NCBI GenBank assembly: GCA_021780755.1
Contig: JAJXYF010000035.1
Location: 186,001-250,000, forward strand
Direction: 5' to 3'
DNA length: 64,000 bases
Source: Deltaproteobacteria bacterium
GTDB lineage: Bacteria; Desulfobacterota; Binatia; Binatales; Binataceae
Both the position numbers and the translations under genes were made by a program. Shown piece after piece: positions 27,041 through 34,671 of the stretch; the stretch's first letter is position 1; every line of letters begins with the position of its first letter. A model generated the notes under the pieces. It was not told the origin of the DNA. It did no database searches and worked only from the letters and a program-made list of their open reading frames with translations.

Positions 27041-28020
27041 TTAAGAAGGAAGCTTGTAGAAGGGATTACGATCCGATTTGGCTCGATTGATTTTTTCTTT
27101 AAAGAAGGTCGTCAGATTGGCCTCGTGGTCAATGACCTGAATAATTTCCCGAAGTTCAGTAAGGACGAAAACTTTCTGCACTAAGCCCGTCTTCGCATCT
27201 TCGATAGCAGCAGACGAAAATCCCGAATACGAGATGAAGATTCCCCGACGTTCCCGCGACCATAGACGCTGACGAAGTGTGGAGCAATTTCCTGCCGGCC
27301 AATCGGCTGGTCCCACCATTTCATCTCGACTAGGTAAAGCATCCCGTCTATTTCCACAGCTCCGTCAATCTGCTCGACAATTCCCTGTCCCTCATCGCCC
27401 TTCAGGGTGAACGCCTCCCGGACGAGAAACCCCGCAAAGGAAAACAAACTGTTGAGGATGCCCTCAAGCTGCTTTCCCCGCTTGTACGGGTCTGTTTCGG
27501 CGAACAATTTGTAAAGCGAATCTTTGATGGCCGCGCGTTGCTTGGCTTCCTTCTGTTTCGCTTCAATGCTTGTGGTGTAGGCGGCCTGATGCTGCTTGCG
27601 CTCCTTTTCCCGTTCCAGATTCATGCGCGTGAAACTGTCCCTGACGTTCACCACCTTCTGAATCTGCACTACGAGCCCCTGTGCCTTGTAGCGGTCGTTC
27701 TCGTAGCAGGTGGAGAAGTCCTCGAACTCCGATACTCGTTTGATCACCTCTCGCCTCTGCGCCAGAGTCTTGTCTCCACCCTCATTCAACCGACGAAGGA
27801 CGTCGCGCGCGATCTCATGTTTTTTAACTGAATCCCTATCGGCCCGAACCTTCGATTGCCACTCAGTCAGGAACGGCACCGGGGTGCCCGCTCCACGGAA
27901 AAAGTCGATTACACCCTGTTTCGATTTGAAGAGGCATGGGATCACCTCAGTCAACATTTCCAGCAGCTCGGGCGGATAATGATAAGTCTGATCAAGCGAG
28001 ATATTGGGCTCAGTGTTCAT
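27041..28020 (-). pseudogene. PD-(D/E)xK (Mrr-like) restriction endonuclease, frameshifted
   Basis: The ATG at 28020 opens a protein with a helical N-terminus and coiled coil (residues ~130-165). A nuclease core follows: QIDGAVEIDG then LVEMKWWDQ near 217-236, where the D and ExK fit the PD-(D/E)xK active site. Near 27245 the frame is lost and would stop at 27181. The third frame, however, continues with RRGIFISYSGFSSAAIE and on to FYKLPS at 27041, the normal family C-terminus. One extra G in the GGG run at about 27251-27253 would restore SVYGRGERRGIFIS. The catalytic core is intact, so the short form could still act. It is convergent with the AAA_13 gene, which ends 86 nt away. Confidence 0.7.
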
Positions 28021-28027
28021 CGGCGTC

Positions 28028-28190
28028 TCAGACAGAAATCCTCTCCACAATATTCCGCGTCACGCGCCGCCGTCTTCTATCGTATATCTGCGTGGTCCTC
28101 GGGTTCGAGTGCCCGGCGAGGTTACTGAACGTCCTCGAGGGGCACGTTCTGCTTGAAAAGATCGGTCACGACCGGTCTTCGCGGCAGACG
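28028..28190 (-). pseudogene. Decayed tyrosine recombinase, C-terminal fragment
   Basis: Minus-strand translation gives VVTDLFKQNVPLEDVQ, then after a frame change LAGHSNPRTTQIYDRRRRR and VTRNIVERISV before a TGA at 28030-28028. This is the conserved C-terminus of phage/ICE-type integrases, with the catalytic His (GHSNPRTT) and Tyr (QIYDRR). The rest of the gene is absent upstream. The fragment ends 7 nt before the endonuclease ATG, so an older integration unit seems to have carried the nuclease gene. It is a relic and cannot be active. Confidence 0.75.
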
Positions 28191-28649
28191 ACTGTCCTGA
28201 AAACCACCGTTTCCCGAACAAAAAAAACGCAACAGAATTCGTGGCTTGTCAGTCCGAAGAATGTGTCCGACAATTCTAAATGATCGGATATCCGAGAGTC
28301 TCCACCATTTACGAACCAATCCGGTCGCGGCGCTCCGCTGTGAGCCGCCCCGCGAGCGCTCCGTAAACTCCGCGTCGCGGCTCCACACCACATCCCAACT
28401 CCGCCTGCGATCTCCGCTTCGCCGCCGCTCTAAGTGGTGGCGTTCGCTGCGCTAGCACGCCGTGCCAGCCCATTCGGGCCGCTTCGCTCTGGCACGTCCT
28501 GCCGCCCGCTCCGCTCGCGCATCTAGAAATCTGCGCCGGGAGCTCCAGTTCGGGTTGAGAGGTCCCCGCGAAAAATGTTGCGCGGGAATGAAAGCAACGC
28601 GAAACACGCCCTGCCCGATGACGGGAAGCGGGCGAAAGGAGAAACAACG
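28191..28649. other. 459-nt non-coding stretch before the ssb module
   Basis: No gene recognised. The sequence is rich in short direct and inverted GC repeats. One is CCCGCG (28565-28570) with CGCGGG (28581-28586) around a 10-nt loop, shortly before the small zinc-ribbon gene; it may be part of a leader or origin-like region. Nothing else is supported. Confidence 0.4.
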
Positions 28650-28859
28650 ATGCGACGCAGGTTCAAGTGCGATCCCAAGTGGATCACCGTCCGGTATCCG
28701 GCTAGGTGCGCCGAGCCGAATTGCCAAACCCCAATCAACGCTGGCGACCTCGCCTTTTATTACCCGAGCGATCGAGCGCTCTACGGCTCCGGTTGCGGTC
28801 ACGGGCAAAAGGCCGAACGCGATTTCGCCGCGCACCGGATCGATGAAGACGGCTATTGA
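28650..28859 (+). CDS. Small zinc-ribbon-like protein
   Basis: 69 residues; the ATG at 28650 has AAAGGAG about 8 nt upstream, and the longer open frame has no site. Cysteines in RCAEPNC and GSGCGH could bind zinc. Basic N-terminus (MRRRFK). Proteins of this kind often sit beside ssb and ArdC genes on plasmids and ICEs; I give no specific function. Ssb begins 36 nt downstream. Confidence 0.6.
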   Translation: MRRRFKCDPKWITVRYPARCAEPNCQTPINAGDLAFYYPSDRALYGSGCGHGQKAERDFAAHRIDEDGY

Positions 28860-28895
28860 GCCAAAACGAAGGAGCAAAGAACGGAGGTTCTTATC

Positions 28896-29279
28896 ATGTC
28901 AGTCAACAAAGTGATCGTAATCGGAAATCTTGGCGCTAACCCCCAGGTTCGGACTCTGCCGAACTCCGGCCAGAACGTGGCGAATTTCTCGCTGGCAACG
29001 ACCGCGCGGTTCAAGGATCGCAACGGCGAACAGCAGAAGCGGACCGAATGGCATCGCGTGGTTGCGTTCGGGAAGCTCGCGGACACCTGCCAGCAGTTTC
29101 TCAGTAAAGGCCGCCAGGTCTACATCGAGGGACGCTTAACCACCCGCCAGTACGAGGCGAAAGACGGGAGCGGCACCCGCTATTGGACGGAAATCGTAGC
29201 GCTTCAAATGCGCATGCTCGGCAATCTCGCGAACGGCAAAGCTCCGAAAGCGGAAGCGTCAGACGACATTCCTTTTTAG
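28896..29279 (+). CDS. ssb: Single-stranded DNA-binding protein, element-borne
   Basis: 127 residues with the OB-fold order of bacterial SSB: VNKVIVIGNLGANPQVR at the start, NFSLATT, RTEWHRVVAFGKLAD and SKGRQVYIEGRLTTRQY. The acidic tip ASDDIPF, which recruits partner proteins, is complete, while the disordered linker is very short. The ATG at 28896 follows CGGAGG by about 9 nt. In ICEs such copies protect incoming single-stranded DNA during conjugation. ArdC follows 74 nt later. Confidence 0.93.
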   Translation: MSVNKVIVIGNLGANPQVRTLPNSGQNVANFSLATTARFKDRNGEQQKRTEWHRVVAFGKLADTCQQFLSKGRQVYIEGRLTTRQYEAKDGSGTRYWTEIVALQMRMLGNLANGKAPKAEASDDIPF

Positions 29280-29353
29280 TTTCTACCCACCGCGAGAGAG
29301 TCGCGAAAACGGCTCTCCCGCAACCCACCAATCCACTATCGGAGATTACGACA

Positions 29354-30222
29354 ATGGACGTTTACCAAATCATAACCGACAAAATCGTCAACCTACTAGA
29401 AGGCGGAATTGTGCCGTGGCGCAGGCCGTGGACCTCAACCGGAATGCCGCGCAATCTTGTGAGCAAGAAGCCGTATCGGGGCGTGAACGTGTTTTTGCTT
29501 TCCGCCTCAAAGTACGTTTCGCCATTCTGGTTGACGATGCGCCAGGCTAACGAGCTTGGCGGACAAATACGCAAGGGCGAAGAATCTACCGCCGTGGTGT
29601 TCTGGAAGATCGATGACGTGAAGCGAGGCACGGAAGACCTCGAAGTCGAGGAAACCGATCCGAAGACGCGCCGTCGATTCCTACTCAGACTTTACCGGGT
29701 TTGGAACCTCGAACAATGCGAACTGTCGCAATCGGTTCTCGACAAACTCCCGAAGATCGAAACACATCAGCACGATCCGATTCAAGCTATCGAAAAGATC
29801 ATAGCCGGAATGCCTAACCCGCCCGAAATAGTACGTGGAGGCTCGAAAGCGTTTTACTCGCCACTCACCGATCGCATTACGCTTCCGCCGCGCGAGCTAT
29901 TCATCAGCGCCGAAGAGGAAGCCGCCACTCAGACCCACGAACTTATTCATAGTTCAGGAAGCGAGAAACGCCTTGCGCGCGAAGGGATTTGTGAAGCCGC
30001 GCCGGTTCGCCCGTCTATTCCAAGGAAGAGTTAACGGCGGAACTCGGAGCAGCCTATCTTTGCGCCGAAGCCGGAATCTCGAACGCGGTCATTCGCAATC
30101 AGGCCGCGTATTGCGCAGGCTGGCTCAAGAAGCTTGGCGATGAACCCAGACTTCTGATCCATTCGGCGTCCCAGGCACAACGCGCGGCAGATTATGTCCT
30201 GAACCGCACCAGCCACGGATAG
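29354..30222 (+). pseudogene. ardC: ArdC-like antirestriction protein, frameshifted
   Basis: The start at 29354 gives the ArdC N-terminal ssDNA-binding domain (MDVYQIITDKIVNLLEGG, then PWRRPW) and the metalloprotease motif THELIHSSG near residue 194. After REGICEAA (about 30001) the frame is lost and stops at 30034. The -1 frame continues with GSPVYSKEELTAELGAAYLC and AAYCAGWLKKLGDEP through AAQRAADYVL-like sequence to a stop at 30222, the expected ArdC C-terminus. About one base is missing near 30002. The zinc site is intact but part of the catalytic domain is lost. ArdC protects incoming DNA from host restriction. Confidence 0.8.
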
Positions 30223-30230
30223 GCGCGCGC

Positions 30231-30255
30231 GGCGCCCGCGCTGCGCGCGGGCGCC
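30231..30255 (+). terminator. GC-rich hairpin after ardC
   Basis: An 11-bp perfect stem (30231-30241 with 30245-30255) and a 3-nt loop, starting 9 nt after the intact-frame ardC stop. No U-run follows, so it is terminator-like rather than a classical intrinsic terminator. Confidence 0.45.
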
Positions 30256-30309
30256 GCACTCCAATCTCGCGGTGACAATTCACGGAAAGCCTGAAGCGGG
30301 AATCCTAGT

Positions 30310-31419
30310 TCAGCTATTGAGCGCCAGTTCATCAACCCATTCGCGCAAAAGAACGCGCGAACGAAAAAACATCTCGCAAAAGGCGAACATGGAATGAAGA
30401 GGCGCTCCTTCGATTCGGAACAAGTGCGTCCGGAATGTGGCGTCCTGAACTTTCCCTTGTTGCAGCGTTTGCCTGAATCTGAGTTTGCGATCATCGCCAC
30501 AATAGACGTTGATTGCTAAGTCGAGGTGGGCAGTATGCACTAGGCGGAGCGGTGTGCCGACTGGATCGTCTGTATCCAAGTGGACACACCGCCCGATCAT
30601 GATTCCATTTTCCGCGTCCGGGCTCGGCAATTCCTCCAGCATCATAGACAAATGACCGTCGTTCCGTCGCACCGCATAGACTTCGAGGCGGCGAATGCGA
30701 CGCATCCGATAGTCCAAATACCCCAACGGATCGCTTTTCGGAGAGACATCTTGCAGGACGTACGCCGCGAATTCTTTCATGCCTCGATGGAGGCTAAGAT
30801 CGCCTAACCAGCGCGGGTTGGCAGGAACTAATGTCGCCTCGGTCAACAACTGCCGCGGCTCGGTCTCGTGGAACCAGAAGGGATCGAGCCGGACGTACTT
30901 CGGAACGCCGGCAAACTCACTCTCCGCCCAACCAACCACGCCGGGATTGAGAAGCGGAATGAGTCTTCCGAATCCACGCTTCAGTTTAAACACGGGTGAA
31001 GCCGCTTCGTGCTTCGAGCCGGTCGGATCGATCAATTCCAGATCAGGTGATCCGTTCTTACGCTTCCGTATGCGCTCGAAAAGGTCCGGGGTTCCGCGAA
31101 ACAGCGGTTGCTCTCGCGCGTAAGTCGCGCACTGGCGTGTAAGATCCAAGAGATCGACCTTATGTTGCAGATCGAAACAGAACGCGAAAGAGCCGAGACG
31201 CTTGGCTCGATCGCCCTCGCGAAAGAAGCCCATCTGTAAATAACCATCGAGCTCGGTCTCCTCCGCTGGATGAATCAAGCCAGATCTGAAAAGGACACAA
31301 TCAGCCACCAGCTCTTCGCTTCTGCCGGCCTTCTCGATCAGATCTTGAGGAGCGATGTCGCGCTCCACGCATTCCGCAGAAAGATCGGCTACGGCGCGAA
31401 GGTAGGTTTCAATGTCCAT
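30310..31419 (-). CDS. Hypothetical protein, 369 residues
   Basis: Not recognised. A soluble protein, rich in charged residues, without signal peptide, membrane segments or Walker motifs. It contains LRLVHTAHLDLAINVYCGDD and a C-terminal helix-rich RVLLREWVDELALNS. It is encoded as a single gene, convergent with the ardC module. The frame is clean over its whole length and the codon pattern is like that of its neighbours, which supports a real gene. Position in the variable part of the element suggests an accessory or defence role, but nothing in the sequence shows one. Confidence 0.65.
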   Translation of the reverse strand: MDIETYLRAVADLSAECVERDIAPQDLIEKAGRSEELVADCVLFRSGLIHPAEETELDGYLQMGFFREGDRAKRLGSFAFCFDLQHKVDLLDLTRQCATYAREQPLFRGTPDLFERIRKRKNGSPDLELIDPTGSKHEAASPVFKLKRGFGRLIPLLNPGVVGWAESEFAGVPKYVRLDPFWFHETEPRQLLTEATLVPANPRWLGDLSLHRGMKEFAAYVLQDVSPKSDPLGYLDYRMRRIRRLEVYAVRRNDGHLSMMLEELPSPDAENGIMIGRCVHLDTDDPVGTPLRLVHTAHLDLAINVYCGDDRKLRFRQTLQQGKVQDATFRTHLFRIEGAPLHSMFAFCEMFFRSRVLLREWVDELALNS

Positions 31420-31521
31420 GATCAGAATCTGACTCCGGGCACAGCAGGGCGTTACAAATATGTTACTCCGGTTTTTCTCGCGAGGTATTGCTATGGTCGA
31501 TAGCGTCGGCGGTTTCCGCTC

Positions 31522-31818
31522 TCACGTTATCTCCCTCGCGATTCGGTCATCGCGGAGCGCCACGAATTTCGGATGACGAAGGTGGTCATCGGCCGTCCAT
31601 TCCAGGAATTCAATCGCCGCGCCGAGTTGCGGCCTCAGCCAGCGGCATCGCTTCATGTCCTCGGCGGTCACCCCTCGCCCCATCTGCCCGTTCCCGATTC
31701 GGGAAGATTCCGAAACGGGCATTTGGAGATCAACAGAGCCTCGAAATTCGAGGAATACCGTCCGACGTGAAGTTGGCGCGAAGCCGTTACGAATTCGGCC
31801 CGCATACTTCAAACTCAA
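31522..31818 (-). pseudogene. ATP-dependent DNA ligase (LigD-like) C-terminal fragment
   Basis: The ~98 codons encode LKYAGRIRNGF, then GRGVTAEDMKRCRWLRPQL, then AIEFLEWTADDHLRHPKF and VALRDDRIARE. These are the successive conserved blocks of the OB-fold domain at the C-terminus of LigD-type ligases. The adenylation domain with the catalytic lysine is missing, and no start with a ribosome-binding site is seen (TTG at 31818). It is a relic of a ligase gene, perhaps an NHEJ cassette once carried by the element. Confidence 0.7.
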
Positions 31819-31887
31819 ATTGCAGGTTGCTGACCAGGTTGGAGAGCACCGCGCATCCTGAAGCGTCAGCCGTCCGCGCCGAGTGCG

Positions 31888-32220
31888 TCATCGATCAAAG
31901 ATCACCCTGACGCTCGCGATGGTCTCGGCTTCGGGTACTCCCCCCTCGGGTCTGGCGACCACGCCATCATGGTAACTTGCGTCGTCCCAGATCAAGCGTG
32001 ACATGAAGCCCGCCATTGCATCAGCGTTGCCAAAGAATTCTGACCGCATGGGATGAGCGATCTGCGAATTGTGGCTGGCTGCGCCCGCCTCGCCTCTCTC
32101 GTTGAGGACGATGGTCACCCAATCGACCCGGAGTGCGCTCGGATTGTTCTGAAAGAATTCCAGCAGTCTCGCTCTCACGCGGACCAAGGGTTGGGGCCAG
32201 TCCAAGTTCACAGTCGGCAT
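31888..32220 (-). CDS. Hypothetical protein, 110 residues
   Basis: Not recognised. The ATG at 32220 has a strong GGGGAGGA about 7 nt upstream, which argues that the gene is translated. The protein is soluble and of mixed composition, with RARLLEFFQNNPSALRVDWV near the N-terminus and DDASYHDGVV later. It lies just upstream of the ligase fragment on the same strand. No function is suggested by the sequence. Confidence 0.5.
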   Translation of the reverse strand: MPTVNLDWPQPLVRVRARLLEFFQNNPSALRVDWVTIVLNERGEAGAASHNSQIAHPMRSEFFGNADAMAGFMSRLIWDDASYHDGVVARPEGGVPEAETIASVRVIFDR

Positions 32221-32783
32221 GGCGAGTCCTCCCCTTCCAGCATCTCACGCGCTAGCGGCAGCGCTAAGACCCCTCGGTTTCGCAATCGAGGGTGACCGTC
32301 TTTCCGAAACGATACGAATGCCGTACGCCTTCGCCTTCGCGACGATCGCAAGCTTGTCGCACACCGCTGAAAGTCGCTGATTTGTCGGCATCGTTATGCG
32401 ACCGCCGAGCGATGCGTTGCTGCTGCGCGGACGGTTGAAGCCATCGTCGCCCAGAGTTGCTCAGATTTCTGTGCTGAAGCTCTTTATAACGCTGAGCCAT
32501 TTGGACATGCAATTAACCATTTTGTAATGTACAGCGGCGGACCAAGCGGTTAGAATGTGCCGCACTACACCGTGGTCGATGACCGTTTGTTAGCAACGAT
32601 GCGTGGTGAATTTACAGTGCGCCGGGCCTCGTCGAACTCGCGCTTCGAGTCCGCACACAATATCGGTTTGCTCACCTCTCGATCATATCCCAATCGTTTT
32701 CTCATCAGCCCGGATCGAACCGCGGCGTTCCTCACGGAACTCCGCGCGAGTGCATCAATCCTTAACCGACCGGAGAAGCAGTC
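32221..32783. other. 563-nt region without a clear gene
   Basis: Short open frames exist on both strands (for example a 45-codon minus-strand frame starting at about 32391), but none has a ribosome-binding site or a familiar sequence. It separates the leftward accessory genes from the rightward recombination genes and should contain promoters for both. Confidence 0.4.
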
Positions 32784-33188
32784 ATGCGGAACAACACGGG
32801 AGGCAATGGTTCGCCCCGTGTGCCGCGAAGGTCGGGTGTGGTGGGACTGTACGCGGTCCCCAGGCTGGAGGAGCTGGTGGCTGACCCTGACAAGCTCGGG
32901 GTACTCGACCCGCGCACAAGGCGGGCTCTCACAACTACCGCGCTAGTGGCGCTGAACACGCTCATGTTCAATGAGCTTTCGCTGGAGGCTGAACCCTCAG
33001 GGTCGATCAGCCTTGACAGGCGCGATCGTCTTCTGGACTTCAAGCAGGCAGCCGAGAAGCTCGGCGTCACTGCTGACTGGTTGTACCACAACTACAAAGA
33101 CCTTCCGTTTTGGCTGCGTGTCGGCCGGCGACCGCGCTTCTCGGAGAACGGTATCGAAGACTATATCCGGAAGCGCCGGAACACCTGA
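32784..33188 (+). CDS. Helix-turn-helix protein, excisionase/AlpA-like
   Basis: 134 residues; ATG with GGAGAA about 7 nt upstream. The C-terminal ~55 residues (LLDFKQAAEKLGVTADWLY, then LPFWLRVGRRPRFSENGIE) form a MerR-like HTH of the HTH_17 type used by excisionases and AlpA regulators: HTH, then the arginine wing VGRRPRF. The N-terminal half (VPRLEELVADPDKLGVLD) may be a dimerisation part. It precedes the regulator and integrase genes by about 200 nt, which fits a recombination-directionality factor. That role is inferred. Confidence 0.72.
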   Translation: MRNNTGGNGSPRVPRRSGVVGLYAVPRLEELVADPDKLGVLDPRTRRALTTTALVALNTLMFNELSLEAEPSGSISLDRRDRLLDFKQAAEKLGVTADWLYHNYKDLPFWLRVGRRPRFSENGIEDYIRKRRNT

Positions 33189-33369
33189 TCGCTCTTGAGC
33201 TTCGTCGTGGACGCGGCGGCAACGCCGTCCACTCATCAATTTTCTGCGGCAGCGACGCCCGCACGATCGACGGGCTTTGGCGGACAGGTCTGTTCCACTG
33301 TCTGGCTCGGAAACACTGTGGAGTACGGCACTATCTGAGGCCGCGGCAGTCAGAGCGCTCGACGTGTTT

Positions 33370-33398
33370 TTGACATACCGATGTCATTGTGGTAGAAT
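33370..33398 (+). promoter_or_regulatory. Strong sigma-70 promoter with embedded inverted repeat
   Basis: TTGACA (33370-33375), 17-nt spacer, TAGAAT (33393-33398). TGACAT (33371-33376) and ATGTCA (33381-33386) form a perfect 6-bp inverted repeat around ACCG, covering the -35 and part of the spacer. A repressor bound there would block RNA polymerase. The next gene encodes a ribbon-helix-helix protein, the natural candidate. Expected transcript start is near 33405. Confidence 0.7.
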
Positions 33399-33406
33399 CT
33401 ATTTTG

Positions 33407-33595
33407 ATGGGGAGACCACGAATCGACGAAGCGGGATTGACCAAGACCATGATTTACCTTAACCGTGAGATTCATCAGCGGCTGAAGCACATGGCGGTCG
33501 ACGAGCGGGTTTCGATGGCGGAACTCATCCGAAGAGCGATCGATGATTTTCTCCGAAGGCATCCGTCCAGGAGCGGGCGAGGGTTGAAGCGATGA
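33407..33595 (+). CDS. Ribbon-helix-helix (CopG-like) regulator, upstream partner of the integrase
   Basis: 62 residues. KTMIYLNREIHQRLKHMAV supplies the beta-strand and first helix, and VSMAELIRRAIDDFL the second helix, of an RHH fold. The ATG at 33407 lies about 2 nt after the predicted transcript start and has no ribosome-binding site, so the mRNA may be leaderless; a GTG at 33389 would lie upstream of the transcript start. The stop overlaps the integrase start by 4 nt. It probably autoregulates the integrase operon through the inverted repeat in the promoter. Confidence 0.75.
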   Translation: MGRPRIDEAGLTKTMIYLNREIHQRLKHMAVDERVSMAELIRRAIDDFLRRHPSRSGRGLKR

Positions 33596-34659
33596 GAGGA
33601 TTTGGGCGGGTTTTCAAGCGCGGTTCGACGTACTGGATTGCTTACTGCTACCGGGGAAAGGAGCACCGCGAGAGCGCGCATTCCGATAACGAAGCCCAGG
33701 CGCGCAAGCTTCTCAAGAAGCGGGTCGGCGAGATGGGCCAGGGGCGGCTCATCGGTCCGAGCGAGGAGCGGCTCACCTTCGAAGACCTCGCGAACATGCT
33801 GCTCACAGACTACGAGGTGAACGGGAAGCGGTCGCTCGAGTCCGCGAAACTCTCTATCAAACACTTGCGCGAATTCTTCGGCTCAGAGCGAGCGATCGAC
33901 ATCACCCTGGACCGCGTCCGCTCATACGTTCGCGAGCGGCAGCGCGAGGGCGCGGCAAATGGAAGCATCAACCGCGAGCTCGCGGCTCTCAAGAGAGCCT
34001 TCACGTTGGCCACCCGCGCTGGCAAGCTCGCCTCCGCGCCATACATTCCGCTACTGGAAGAGAACAACTCGCGCCGCGGCTTTCTGGATCACGGCGGGTT
34101 CCTCGCGCTGCGGGACGGACTGCCGGCCCACCTGAAAGACCCCGTCACGTTTCTTTACCTCTCCGGATGGCGCGTCAGCGAGATGCGGACGCTCGAATGG
34201 CGCGACGTCGATCTCTCCGGTCGCGAACTCTGTCTTCGCCCGGAGGTCAGCAAGAACAAAGACGGGCGCCCGCTTCCTCTCCGCGGCGAGCTCCTCGAAA
34301 TCATCCAGCGGGCTCACGAGAAGCGGCGGCCAGACTGCCCGTTCGTGTTCCACGATGATGGCAAGCCGATCGGTGACTTCCGGAAAGCATGGAAGACGGC
34401 CTGCAAGAAGGCGGGACTCGCCGGAATCATTGTTCACGATCTGCGGCGCACCGCCGTCCGCAACATGGTGCGCGCCGGCATTCCGGAGCGCGTGGCGATG
34501 GAACTCAGCGGACACAAGACCCGACGCGTGTTCGATCGGTACAATATCGTCAACGACGCGGATCGCGCTCGGGCCACTGAACTTCTGCAAAGCCACCTCG
34601 GTGCGCAATCCAGCGAGCGCAAGGTAACACCGCTACCCGACCGCCGGCACCTTGCTTAA
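33592..34659 (+). CDS. int: Tyrosine recombinase/integrase of the element
   Basis: 355 residues. Core-binding SAM-like domain (about 60-145: TFEDLANMLLTDYEVNGKRS, then LKRAFTLATRAGKL), then the catalytic domain with all active residues: Arg in SGWRVSEMRTLEW (~194), Lys in VSKNKDGR (~221), HxxR in HDLRRTAV (~282-285), His in SGHKTRRV (~308) and the nucleophile Tyr in FDRYNI (~317). It is complete and probably active. It points toward the tRNA-Ala gene, but 4.6 kb of cargo lies between, unlike the usual integrase-next-to-att arrangement. Confidence 0.93.
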   Translation: MRGFGRVFKRGSTYWIAYCYRGKEHRESAHSDNEAQARKLLKKRVGEMGQGRLIGPSEERLTFEDLANMLLTDYEVNGKRSLESAKLSIKHLREFFGSERAIDITLDRVRSYVRERQREGAANGSINRELAALKRAFTLATRAGKLASAPYIPLLEENNSRRGFLDHGGFLALRDGLPAHLKDPVTFLYLSGWRVSEMRTLEWRDVDLSGRELCLRPEVSKNKDGRPLPLRGELLEIIQRAHEKRRPDCPFVFHDDGKPIGDFRKAWKTACKKAGLAGIIVHDLRRTAVRNMVRAGIPERVAMELSGHKTRRVFDRYNIVNDADRARATELLQSHLGAQSSERKVTPLPDRRHLA

Positions 34660-34671
34660 ATGTTCTGGGAC

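Noticed and set aside
31904-31918. Short TGACGCTCGCGATGG match to the chromosomal repeat on the element side
   Set aside because: About 12 bases inside a coding region without the other modules; explained by chance.
32253-32391. 45-codon minus-strand frame starting MPTNQRLSAV
   Set aside because: No ribosome-binding site and no recognisable family; not enough to call a gene.
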